A DNA stretch of 64,000 nucleotides from Salegentibacter holothuriorum (GTDB lineage Bacteria; Bacteroidota; Bacteroidia; Flavobacteriales; Flavobacteriaceae): positions 930,001 to 994,000 of the forward strand of contig NZ_FUYY01000001.1 of assembly GCF_900168045.1 (NCBI RefSeq), given 5' to 3'. Below are positions 55,180 through 64,000 of this stretch, piece by piece (within the stretch, counting starts at the first letter, position 1; every line of letters starts with the position of its first letter). Below the pieces are notes generated by a model that saw nothing but the letters and a program-made list of their open reading frames with translations, searched no databases and was not told the DNA's origin. Position numbers and translations under genes: made by a program.

Positions 55180-55884
55180 TTAGACAAGGTTCATAAGGCG
55201 AAGTTTACGCTCTGGAGTAAGGAAGAAAAACAGGCAAAATATTAAGCCTGTAAACCATAGTAAATTGCCTGTGATTAAAACAGCGGAATCTTTTAAGTAG
55301 AAATGTGCCGCATCTCTAAAAACATCAGCAAATATAAATGCCAAAACCAGGGTAATAAAGTAAACTGATTTTTTTGAGTAGGAATTTAAATAATATATAA
55401 GCCCAAAAACACCCAAAATTAGTAAGTTGAAATAATAAATGGCGTACACACCAAATTCTAAATTACTACTCATATAGCTTTTTAGTTCTATCACATGCGT
55501 TAGCAACAAATAGCCATTTACCGCAATTAGCAGTAAAAAATAGACAAGTATGGTTTTACTGGCAGTTTGCCTTTGGGTGTTCTGAAAAGCTTCCCTGCTT
55601 AAACCAAAATAACCACCTATATAACAAAAAAGTAAAAGAAGAGACAAGTTTCCAGCCTGAAAAAGAAGTCCGGCAACTTGAGCCAAAAAGAAAAACATAA
55701 AAAAACAAAGGGCATTAAAGCCTGGTTTTTTATTCTGCGTTATATAAACAGTAAAAACACCCAGGATGAATAAAATTTGAGTAGCCCGCATTAACCAATT
55801 CAAATCCCCTATGGTAGCATATAAATTTACGCCCAATATTGGAAAAAGAAATAATAATAAATAGTGAAAAAGATTCATTTTCAT
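55180..55884 (-). CDS. Polytopic membrane protein of unknown function
   Basis: A 234-residue protein with seven or eight hydrophobic helices and very short loops (for example [52 protein letters not shown]). An Asp pair in [11 protein letters not shown] lies in a late helix. No signature of a transporter family is recognised. It is upstream of dapA by about 200 bp. Confidence 0.75.
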   Translation of the reverse strand: MKMNLFHYLLLFLFPILGVNLYATIGDLNWLMRATQILFILGVFTVYITQNKKPGFNALCFFMFFFLAQVAGLLFQAGNLSLLLLFCYIGGYFGLSREAFQNTQRQTASKTILVYFLLLIAVNGYLLLTHVIELKSYMSSNLEFGVYAIYYFNLLILGVFGLIYYLNSYSKKSVYFITLVLAFIFADVFRDAAHFYLKDSAVLITGNLLWFTGLIFCLFFFLTPERKLRLMNLV

Positions 55885-56040
55885 TTATTAGCAAGCCGAA
55901 AATAAAAAAAATAATACGCCCAGGTTTGCCTTTTTTAAGATAGGATGTTCGTTTCCAGGCTTTAATGGCAAGTTTTCGATAAGCTGCTCAGTTTTTCCGT
56001 TGTATTACTATTGTATTTTAAAAATCAAACCACCTCCGGT

Positions 56041-56118
56041 AAGCTTATGAGTCATTAGAAGAAAAAGTTTTTGAATTTTGAGACAAAATTAGGAGCATTT
56101 AAATCTCGATTATCAATC
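56041..56118 (+). repeat. Family C element, degenerate
   Basis: AATTTTGAGACAAAATTAGGAG followed by CATTTAAATCTCGATTATCAATC, matching the second half of other copies (quoted in part) with one arm of the end palindrome lost. It lies about 55 bp upstream of the 5'-nucleotidase C-domain gene. Confidence 0.5.
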
Positions 56119-56147
56119 AAAATTTCAGTCGAGCCATATAATCTATA

Positions 56148-56155
56148 TATCTTTG
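56148..56155 (+). promoter_or_regulatory. -7 promoter element of the nucleotidase pair
   Basis: TATCTTTG matches TAnnTTTG exactly, 18 bp before the ATG at 56174. Confidence 0.45.
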
Positions 56156-56173
56156 CTTTTTAATGAAATTTAG

Positions 56174-56932
56174 ATGAAAATATTCAGATTAAGCAGTTGT
56201 ATTTTATTAGCCATAATCGTCTTGAGCTGTAAAGGAAATTCGGTTGAACCGGCCAAAATTAAAGGACAACGCATAGCTATAGACGAAAAGATTGAGGCTG
56301 ACGCTGAAATAGAAAAATTTATAACTCCGTTCAAAGAGCATTTAAATAAAACTTTAGACAGTACGCTAGCTTATAATCCCCGGCCTATGGTAAAAAGTGA
56401 CGGCGATCTCAATACTGCAATAGGAAATCTAATGGCCGATGTTGTTATGGAACAGACCAATCCTGTTTTTAAAAGCAGAACCGGAAACGAAATAGATATG
56501 GTTTTACTGAATCACGGCGGAATTAGATCTGGCCTAAACAAAGGAAATATTTCTACCAGAAGTGCCTACGCGCTAATGCCTTTTGAAAATGAAATTGTAG
56601 TCGTTGAAATTTCCGGAGTAAAAATCAAAGAAATGCTCACCTACCTGGAACGTGCAAAAACGGCCCACCCGGTTAGCGGAGTAAAAATTACAATGAATCA
56701 AAATTATAAAGTTACCAGCGCAAAAATAAATGGCAGGAAAATAGATGAAGACAAAACCTATTTTGTAGCCACTTCAGATTATTTACAACAAGGCGGCGAT
56801 AATATGGTTTTCTTTAAAGACCCCATAAGCCTTAATAAAGTAGATTATAAACTGCGTAATGCTATTATAGATTATTTTAAAAAGGTAGATACTTTAAAAG
56901 TGGATAAAGACAATAGGTTTATTAGAAAGTAA
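56174..56932 (+). CDS. 5'-nucleotidase C-terminal domain lipoprotein
   Basis: A 252-residue protein with a lipoprotein signal (IFRLSSCILLAIIVLSCKGN). The domain is the substrate-binding C-terminal half of UshA-type nucleotidases: LMADVVMEQ, LLNHGGIRSGLNKGNIS, LMPFENEIVVVEISG and YLQQGGDNMVFF with the nucleoside-stacking Phe region. It lacks the metallophosphatase half, which is encoded by the next gene. Periplasmic, anchored. Confidence 0.9.
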   Translation: MKIFRLSSCILLAIIVLSCKGNSVEPAKIKGQRIAIDEKIEADAEIEKFITPFKEHLNKTLDSTLAYNPRPMVKSDGDLNTAIGNLMADVVMEQTNPVFKSRTGNEIDMVLLNHGGIRSGLNKGNISTRSAYALMPFENEIVVVEISGVKIKEMLTYLERAKTAHPVSGVKITMNQNYKVTSAKINGRKIDEDKTYFVATSDYLQQGGDNMVFFKDPISLNKVDYKLRNAIIDYFKKVDTLKVDKDNRFIRK

Positions 56933-56939
56933 ATTACCT

Positions 56940-57026
56940 TATTAGGACTAGCCTACAAAGCATTTTAAAATAAAAATATTTTGATTCGAGGTAAGCCTCG
57001 GAGCATTTAAATCTCGATTATCGAGT
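56940..57026 (+). repeat. Family C element between the nucleotidase genes
   Basis: GGACTAGCCTACAAAGCATT, AT-rich centre, CGAGGTAAGCCTCGGAG, CATTTAAAT and the perfect palindrome CTCGA-TTA-TCGAG at 57013-57025. The palindrome ends 6 bp before the ATG at 57032. Confidence 0.7.
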
Positions 57027-57031
57027 AAGTG

Positions 57032-57940
57032 ATGAAAAGAAGAAATTTTATACAACAAACCTCAGCAGCGACTGCGTTTATAGGAATTGGCGGCTTAAGT
57101 TCACTCTCTTTTAAACCCAACTATAAAAAGCATATTACTATTCTGCATACTAACGATGTTCACAGTCATATTGAAGCTTTTGGCCCAGATGATTCCAGGA
57201 ACCCTAATATGGGTGGTGTTGCCAGGCGAGCGACTTTAATTGAGCAGATTAAAAATGAAAATCCAAATACACTTTTGCTGGATGCCGGAGATATTTTTCA
57301 AGGCACACCTTACTTTAATTTCTATGGCGGCGAGCTGGAGTTTAAGCTGATGAGCAAGATGAAATACGACGCAGCAACCATTGGAAACCACGATTTTGAT
57401 AACGGGATAGATGGATTATATGCGCAACTCCCGCACGCCCAATTCGATTTTATTTCGTCTAATTACGATTTCAGTAATACGGTGATGGATGGGCATACCC
57501 AAGATCATAAAATTTTCACCAAAGACGGTGTGAAAATTGGTGTTTTTGGAGTTGGAATTGAGTTAGAAGGGCTGGTAAACGACAGCCTCTATAAGGAAAC
57601 AAAATATCTGGATCCTGTAGAAGTTGCACAAGATCAAAGCCGAATTTTAAAAGAAGAAAAGAATTGCGACCTGGTAATTTGCCTTTCGCATTTAGGTTAC
57701 AAATACAGTAGCGATAAGATTTCTGACATTAAACTAGCGCAAACCACCGAAAATATAGATCTTATTATTGGAGGCCACACCCACACTTTTTTAGATAAGC
57801 CGACTGTTGAAACCAATAAAGCCGGTAAAAAGATTTTAGTAAATCAGGTAGGTTGTTATGGTCTTTACCTGGGAAGAATTGATTTTTATTTAGATCATAA
57901 AAATAATATTGAAGCTGATGGGCTAAAGATTGAGGTTTAG
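57032..57940 (+). CDS. Metallophosphatase (5'-nucleotidase N-terminal domain)
   Basis: About 302 residues from ATG 57032 (a GTG lies one codon upstream). A twin-arginine-like leader (KRRNFIQQTSAATAF) suggests Tat export. Calcineurin-like motifs are ILHTNDVHSH, LDAGDIFQGT, IGNHDFDNG, CLSHLG and IGGHTHTF, a complete di-metal site. Together with the upstream gene it makes up a UshA-type enzyme split on two polypeptides, in reverse order. Confidence 0.92.
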   Translation: MKRRNFIQQTSAATAFIGIGGLSSLSFKPNYKKHITILHTNDVHSHIEAFGPDDSRNPNMGGVARRATLIEQIKNENPNTLLLDAGDIFQGTPYFNFYGGELEFKLMSKMKYDAATIGNHDFDNGIDGLYAQLPHAQFDFISSNYDFSNTVMDGHTQDHKIFTKDGVKIGVFGVGIELEGLVNDSLYKETKYLDPVEVAQDQSRILKEEKNCDLVICLSHLGYKYSSDKISDIKLAQTTENIDLIIGGHTHTFLDKPTVETNKAGKKILVNQVGCYGLYLGRIDFYLDHKNNIEADGLKIEV

Positions 57941-58024
57941 CGATTCTAGAAAAGTTAAAAAAAAAAGATCTTGTTATTTGATTTTTAAATGTAAGAATTG
58001 AATTGAAGTAATAATGGATTGCGT

Positions 58025-58309
58025 TTAATTTGAAATCGGATTTATTTTAATTTGTCCGCCTACAGCTTTTAAAACTTTCATTATTGTTGAAAATTGTGGT
58101 TTTGCTCCATCTGATAAAGCTTTGTATATACTAGGCCTACTTAACCCGGTTTTATCTGCAATTTTTGTCATTCCAATAGCCCTTGAAATATGTCTTAATG
58201 CAATAATTAAATCTGAAGTGTCCCCTTCTTCTAAAACAGAATTAAGATATTCGGCAATCATTTCGTTGCTATCCAAATAATCTGCAATATCAAATTTTGA
58301 TGTTTCCAT
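58025..58309 (-). CDS. Antitoxin, putative addiction module antidote (HigA-like)
   Basis: About 94 residues from ATG 58309; a longer frame to 58333 overlaps the toxin stop region. Features are METSKFDIADYLDS at the start and a helix-turn-helix MTKIADKTGLSRPSIYKALS, as in the HI1420 family of antidotes. The toxin gene ends 2 bp before. It should bind both toxin and operator. Confidence 0.88.
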   Translation of the reverse strand: METSKFDIADYLDSNEMIAEYLNSVLEEGDTSDLIIALRHISRAIGMTKIADKTGLSRPSIYKALSDGAKPQFSTIMKVLKAVGGQIKINPISN

Positions 58310-58311
58310 TC

Positions 58312-58611
58312 CTATTTTTTTAATTTGCTCCAAATTTTTTTTGCCTTTTCGATATCCTTTTGCTGGGTTGATTTATCACCGCCAATCAGCAGAATAATAA
58401 TTTTCCCATCTCCTTCCTTGAAATATATTCTATAAGCTTTGGCGTAATTTATTCTTAGTTCACTTATTCCATCACCAACTGGCTTACAATCTTCAAAATG
58501 CTCGTCGTTTTCTAGTTTCTGGATTCGGAACAAAATCTTAGATTTTGCTCTCAAATCTTTTAGTTTTCTTAACCACTTATCAAATTCTACTGTTTTTTCT
58601 ACCAAATACAT
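58312..58611 (-). CDS. RelE/ParE-type toxin (HigB-like)
   Basis: About 99 residues from ATG 58611 (a GTG at 58629 would lie inside the operator palindrome). Motifs are EFDKWLRKLKDLRAKSKI and ELRINYAKAYRIYFKEG with KIIILLIGGDKSTQQKDI, typical of the HI1419 family, mRNA interferase-like toxins with a RelE fold. Toxin-first order is normal for this group. Confidence 0.88.
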   Translation of the reverse strand: MYLVEKTVEFDKWLRKLKDLRAKSKILFRIQKLENDEHFEDCKPVGDGISELRINYAKAYRIYFKEGDGKIIILLIGGDKSTQQKDIEKAKKIWSKLKK

Positions 58612-58615
58612 TTTC

Positions 58616-58633
58616 CTAAGTGTATTCACTTAG
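58616..58633. promoter_or_regulatory. Palindromic operator of the toxin-antitoxin operon
   Basis: CTAAGTG-TATT-CACTTAG, a perfect 7-bp inverted repeat, 4 bp upstream of the toxin ATG and 3 bp downstream of the -7 element. Position and symmetry suit autorepression by the antitoxin. Confidence 0.6.
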
Positions 58634-58636
58634 ATA

Positions 58637-58644
58637 CAAAAATA
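58637..58644 (-). promoter_or_regulatory. -7 promoter element of the toxin-antitoxin operon
   Basis: TATTTTTG on the - strand, exact TAnnTTTG, next to the operator palindrome. A clear -33 TTG is lacking. Confidence 0.5.
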
Positions 58645-58700
58645 TGCAATTTTTTGAATTCAGATTTTCTAATAATAAAGTTTTTAAAGTGCATCCAGAT

Positions 58701-60713
<2,013 letters not shown>

Positions 60714-61382
60714 TTATTGTTGAGTTGTTAGTTTATCGTTTTCAAAAATAAGAGAATGTTTCTTCCCCTGCTGCGTAAATTCTATTTGAAATTCAGATTT
60801 ATAGGCTTTATCATCTGTAGGAAACCAATCTTTTAGCTTCTGGTTTATGGTAATGAGCAAACCTTGGTCATCGCCAATTGCACAAAAACGCTCAAAATCA
60901 CCATCATATTTTTCCAATTCAAAATTGGTATTTAGGAAGTTGAACTTCTCTTTAATATTTTCAGTCACCAGGCCAACTTCACTAATTCCCAAAATACTTT
61001 TTTCTGAAAATAATGCCGATTCCGGTTTTCTAAAGCTCTCGCGGGAAATGAATTCAACAATATTTTTGTCTTTATCGTAGAAATAGATTGATTTTGCGTT
61101 CCAGGCCATAAAGTCTACAATTTCCTGTCCGTTTCCTTTTAAAACCGGAACCCGTTCTTTCACCCAATTTAAGGCTTCTTTATATTGATTATCTGGAACA
61201 TGAAATGCAATATGATAAGCTGTGGCCTTATCTCTTTGCTGAAATCTTAAAGTGGAATATCCTGTTTGAACTTTAAAACAATCATCGCTATAATCAGTGA
61301 TTTTTAAATTTAATTGATCCCGATAGAACTGCAGTTGCTCCCTTAAGTTCGCGCTATATATTTGAAGTTTATGAATTTTCAT
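60714..61382 (-). CDS. VOC family protein (glyoxalase/bleomycin resistance fold)
   Basis: A 222-residue cytoplasmic protein with a VOC module in the first ~115 residues (KIHKLQIYSANLREQLQFYRD; YHIAFHVPDN; YFYDKDKNIVEFI) and a second, less clear one after it. Metal-ligand positions are partly conserved (His7-like, Glu in VEFI). Substrate unknown. Between the LOG gene and ligA with gaps of 13 and 18 bp, so probably an operon. Confidence 0.8.
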   Translation of the reverse strand: MKIHKLQIYSANLREQLQFYRDQLNLKITDYSDDCFKVQTGYSTLRFQQRDKATAYHIAFHVPDNQYKEALNWVKERVPVLKGNGQEIVDFMAWNAKSIYFYDKDKNIVEFISRESFRKPESALFSEKSILGISEVGLVTENIKEKFNFLNTNFELEKYDGDFERFCAIGDDQGLLITINQKLKDWFPTDDKAYKSEFQIEFTQQGKKHSLIFENDKLTTQQ

Positions 61383-61395
61383 ATTTATGGATTTT

Positions 61396-62001
61396 TCAAG
61401 TCTGATCTTTATTCATCCATTTGGGAACCGGCATTGGTTTAAAATTATACATTTTCTCCAACAATTCCTCAATATCCTCAGCGATTAGCAAAAGGTCAAA
61501 ATTCTCTTTTTTTAGTAAACCTTTTCTTACCATAGTTTTAAGCATCGCGATAAGATCGTCATAAAAACCGCTGATATTTAATAGGCCTATAGGGTTTTGA
61601 TGCAAGCCTAACTGCCCCCAGGTTACGATTTCAAAAAGCTCTTCAAAAGTTCCGAAGCCTCCGGGAAGTGCTATAAAACCGTTGCTTAATTCATGCATTT
61701 TAAGCTTACGCTCATGCATATCTTTTGTAGTAATTAGCTGGGTTAAACCAGTATGCACCACTTCTTTGGTTTTTAGAAAATCTGGAATCACTCCTATTAC
61801 TTCACCGTTATTTTGTAATGCTCCGGCAGCAACCTGCCCCATTAGTCCAAGTTTGCTTCCGCCAAAAACCAATTGAATGTTTTTTTGAGCTAAAATCTTA
61901 CCTAAACGATAAGATTCTGTGTATATTTTTTCGTCATTACCTTCGCTACTTGCACAAAAAACGGCAATTCTTTTAAGTTGGTTTTTGTTATTCTTTTCCA
62001 A
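61396..62001 (-). CDS. LOG family nucleotide-binding protein
   Basis: A 201-residue protein with FCASSEGND, GGSKLGLMGQVAAGAL and the signature ALPGGFGTFEELFE, as in LONELY GUY cytokinin riboside 5'-monophosphate phosphoribohydrolases. Most bacterial members act on AMP-like nucleotides. The start appears to be TTG 62001; the next Met is inside the fold, and no ATG is available upstream. Confidence 0.88.
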   Translation of the reverse strand: MEKNNKNQLKRIAVFCASSEGNDEKIYTESYRLGKILAQKNIQLVFGGSKLGLMGQVAAGALQNNGEVIGVIPDFLKTKEVVHTGLTQLITTKDMHERKLKMHELSNGFIALPGGFGTFEELFEIVTWGQLGLHQNPIGLLNISGFYDDLIAMLKTMVRKGLLKKENFDLLLIAEDIEELLEKMYNFKPMPVPKWMNKDQT

Positions 62002-62134
62002 AATTATCGCTTTTTAATTCTAAAATTTAAATTACAAAAAGGAGTTGCTAAACTTCGCTCTAAGTGATAATAAATAACATAAAGATTTCATGCCATCAAA
62101 GCGAAACAAGATTTGGTAATTAAGCGTAGCCTAT

Positions 62135-62506
62135 TTAATAATAATGTTCAGTATTAAAATATACTGTATCGTCTTCAATTTCAAATATTATTTTATGACT
62201 CATTGCAGTTCCATCAGAAAAATATTCATTAATAACTCTTTCAATTTCTTCATTTTCTTTTTCAAATTCCAGGATATAATTCCCATCGTCCTTATCACTA
62301 TTAATTTTTAAAAATCCGGAAACTGATTTTCCAGGTGCTACTTTGTTGAAAATAGAAGTTTTAGAACCATAGCTTGTCTTAACCTGAACTCTATTTAAAG
62401 TTCTTTCTGTATTATTTTTAACCTCAAAATCAACTCCAGTACCCTCAAATAAATTACATGAAGCTAAAACCAGACTGCAAATAAGAAGACCTATAAATTT
62501 TCTCAT
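62135..62506 (-). CDS. Small lipoprotein of unknown function
   Basis: A 123-residue protein with a lipobox (IGLLICSLVLASCNLFEG) and a beta-rich mature domain (VDFEVKNNTERTLNRVQVK). No family recognised. It begins 6 bp after prmC and is probably in the same transcript. Confidence 0.72.
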   Translation of the reverse strand: MRKFIGLLICSLVLASCNLFEGTGVDFEVKNNTERTLNRVQVKTSYGSKTSIFNKVAPGKSVSGFLKINSDKDDGNYILEFEKENEEIERVINEYFSDGTAMSHKIIFEIEDDTVYFNTEHYY

Positions 62507-62512
62507 AAAATA

Positions 62513-63370
62513 TTAAATATTAGGTTTAATCCCCTTTAACATCCTGTAATTCCCAAAGATGTCTTTTCGTTTCTCGCTGCTTCTAAATCCTTGCTCCCGC
62601 ATCATCTTTTCAGTTTCTTCAGCAAGATACTGATTGATCTCAAAATAGAGTTTCCCTTCAGGATTAAGCGCATTCTTAGCTAATCTCGTGATTTTATTAT
62701 AAAAAAGTAAAGGATCTTCATCTTTAACATACAAGGCGGTTTCGGGTTCAAATTCCAAAACATTGCGTTGCATTTCTTTTTTTTCCAGCTCCCGAACGTA
62801 GGGCGGGTTAGACACTATGATATCCCAGTCTCCCGTTAGAACCTCAATTTTCAAAATATCTTCCCGGATAAATTTGATTTCAGCATTATTAATTTCAGCA
62901 TTTTTTTTTGCAATTTCCAGAGCTTTTTCAGAAATATCTATTGCTGAAATTTGAGCTTTTTGAAGATTTTTCGCCAGACTTATCGCGATACAGCCACTCC
63001 CGGTTCCTACATCCAGAATCTTCAATGGTCTTTCTTCTGAAACAAAATCTTCTAAAATCCACTGCACCAACTCTTCTGTTTCCGGTCTGGGTACCAGTAC
63101 ATTTTTATCGACTATAAAAGGCAATCCAAAAAATTCTGTTTCCCCAATAATATACTGAATAGGTTCATGCTGTTTTAATCGGGTTATAGCAACATCAATT
63201 CTTTCTGTCTGATTTTCATCTATTTCAAGCTCTGGATTTAAAGCCAAATCCAAACGCTTTATCCCAAAAAAGGCTTCGGTAAGTAAAAAGAAAAATGAAA
63301 GCACTTCTTCCACAGGATATTCATTTTCCAGTTCTTTAAGGAAAGTTTCTTTTTGCGCTTTTAGTTTCAT
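62513..63370 (-). CDS. prmC: Release factor glutamine methyltransferase PrmC
   Basis: A 285-residue enzyme that methylates the GGQ glutamine of release factors. Diagnostic are the N-terminal helical domain, PIQYIIGETEFFGL, VPRPETEELV, the SAM motif LDVGTGSGCIAI and the catalytic SNPPYV. Length is normal. Confidence 0.95.
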   Translation of the reverse strand: MKLKAQKETFLKELENEYPVEEVLSFFFLLTEAFFGIKRLDLALNPELEIDENQTERIDVAITRLKQHEPIQYIIGETEFFGLPFIVDKNVLVPRPETEELVQWILEDFVSEERPLKILDVGTGSGCIAISLAKNLQKAQISAIDISEKALEIAKKNAEINNAEIKFIREDILKIEVLTGDWDIIVSNPPYVRELEKKEMQRNVLEFEPETALYVKDEDPLLFYNKITRLAKNALNPEGKLYFEINQYLAEETEKMMREQGFRSSEKRKDIFGNYRMLKGIKPNI

Positions 63371-63458
63371 CTACGATTGTGGGTTTTCAGTTCTCGGTTG
63401 TGGGTTTTCAGTTATTTCTGTTTATGGTTTAGAAAAATTATTTATTAGCCTTTTATGC

Positions 63459-63585
63459 CTTCACTTTTCACTTTTCACTTTTCACTTTTCACTTTTCACT
63501 TTTCACTTTTCACTTTTCACTTTTCACTTTTCACTTTTCACTTTTCACTTTTCACTTTTCACTCTTCACTCTTCACTCTTCTCCC
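63459..63585. repeat. Heptanucleotide satellite (TTTTCAC)n, second locus
   Basis: About 15 uninterrupted copies of TTTTCAC, then three of TCTTCAC, abutting the stop codon of the - strand GNAT gene. A GGTTTTCAGTT-type stretch (63378-63425) precedes it, as at the 37 kb locus. It is upstream of the prmC start by about 90 bp. Confidence 0.88.
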
Positions 63586-64000
63586 TTAAATATCTCTAAT
63601 CATCCACATAGTACAATTATAATGGCCGGTGTCTCCGAGGGGCTTTTCCAAAGATTTGAAGCCACTACGAGCGTAGAGTTTTCTTGCGCCTTCCATATAT
63701 GGTAAGGTTTCAATATAGCATTGTTCAAATTTATTTGCTTTTCCAAATTTTAAGCAGGTATCCATCATTTGCGCGCCCAAACCTTTACCCCGTGCTTCAG
63801 GAAGAAAGTACATTTTTTGTAGTTCGCAGGTTTTTTCCTCCAGTCCGATTAGAGGAGCAATACCTGCGCCACCAATAATCTTTCCCTTTTCTTCTACCAC
63901 AAAATAGGTCATTCTAGGCTGTTGATACGTGGCAAACATATCATCCAGGGCTTGGTCTTCATAGGCGGTACCAACTTTAGGAACGCCCATTTCTACTAAA
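63586..64000 (-). CDS. GNAT family N-acetyltransferase, 5'-truncated by the window
   Basis: At least 137 residues; the frame is open to the right edge (LVE before the first internal Met), so the start is outside. Motif A is KMYFLPEARGKGLGAQMMDTCL (given in part: ARGKGLGAQMM). YARSGFKSLEKPLG is the C-terminal strand. Acceptor unknown. The stop codon lies at the very edge of the satellite repeat. Confidence 0.85.
   Translation of the reverse strand, partial: LVEMGVPKVGTAYEDQALDDMFATYQQPRMTYFVVEEKGKIIGGAGIAPLIGLEEKTCELQKMYFLPEARGKGLGAQMMDTCLKFGKANKFEQCYIETLPYMEGARKLYARSGFKSLEKPLGDTGHYNCTMWMIRDI

Noticed and set aside
61999-62006. TAATTTTG as promoter of the LOG gene
   Set aside because: It overlaps the apparent TTG start codon itself, so it cannot drive this reading frame unless the start is further inside.

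Overview
The window is chromosomal DNA of a member of the Bacteroidota, almost certainly family Flavobacteriaceae. The evidence is low GC, rare Shine-Dalgarno sequences, and many upstream sites matching the Bacteroidota promoter TTG-N17..23-TAnnTTTG. Lineage-typical genes include a BshB1 bacillithiol enzyme, a DUF4835/PorD-like protein, a cell-surface protein with a type IX secretion (T9SS) C-terminal signal, an RprXY-like two-component pair and an OstA-like protein. Dispersed palindromes of the style common in marine genera such as Gramella, Salegentibacter and Zunongwangia fit too, but I cannot name the genus from sequence alone.

Layout. 1-16.6 kb is a housekeeping block on the + strand: an M48 protease tail, rel/spoT, fur, purA, an OstA-like lipopolysaccharide-export protein, a class III aminotransferase, a TPR protein, two overlapping DUF368 transporters, aroE, a DUF349 protein and a methyltransferase. 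Two exported ferritin-like proteins on the - strand interrupt it. 16.7-31.4 kb is mixed metabolism: mazG, tRNA-His, bshB1, a sulfur amino acid PLP enzyme, an alcohol dehydrogenase, hutI-hutG, a GNAT protein, an MBL-fold lipoprotein, sucC, an MFS exporter, lysA and a LigT-like protein. 31.4-42.2 kb is the accessory part: two very small membrane proteins, a TlpA-like protein lacking the second active-site Cys, a membrane-anchored protein with kinase-like motifs resembling Fam20/CotH enzymes, long repeat arrays enclosing a single exported protein, and a 1283-residue T9SS-exported protein. 42.2-55.1 kb is a - strand block: glycosyltransferase, YbbR, coaE, histidine kinase and response regulator, fabI, recN, then bamD-rpoZ-coaBC-DUF4835, and dapA. 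55-64 kb holds a membrane protein, 5'-nucleotidase modules on two genes, a HigBA-like toxin-antitoxin pair, ligA, a VOC protein, a LOG protein, a small lipoprotein, prmC and a truncated GNAT gene.

The most unusual content is non-coding. I see at least three dispersed palindrome families and a heptanucleotide satellite. Family A is inverted pairs of 8-10 bp hairpins with a CTGAA/TTCAG core whose outer stem bases co-vary; one copy is built into a terminator. Family B is a ~265 bp nested inverted-repeat unit, tandem five times at 34.9-36.2 kb. Family C is a ~100 bp element ending in a palindrome (CTCGA-TTA-TCGAG, with a compensated variant CTCAC-TTT-GTGAG), often next to start or stop codons. 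The TTTTCAC satellite appears at two sites 26 kb apart. No CRISPR array, prophage, insertion-sequence transposase or rRNA was seen. All functional calls rest on reading motifs by eye; no database search was possible.
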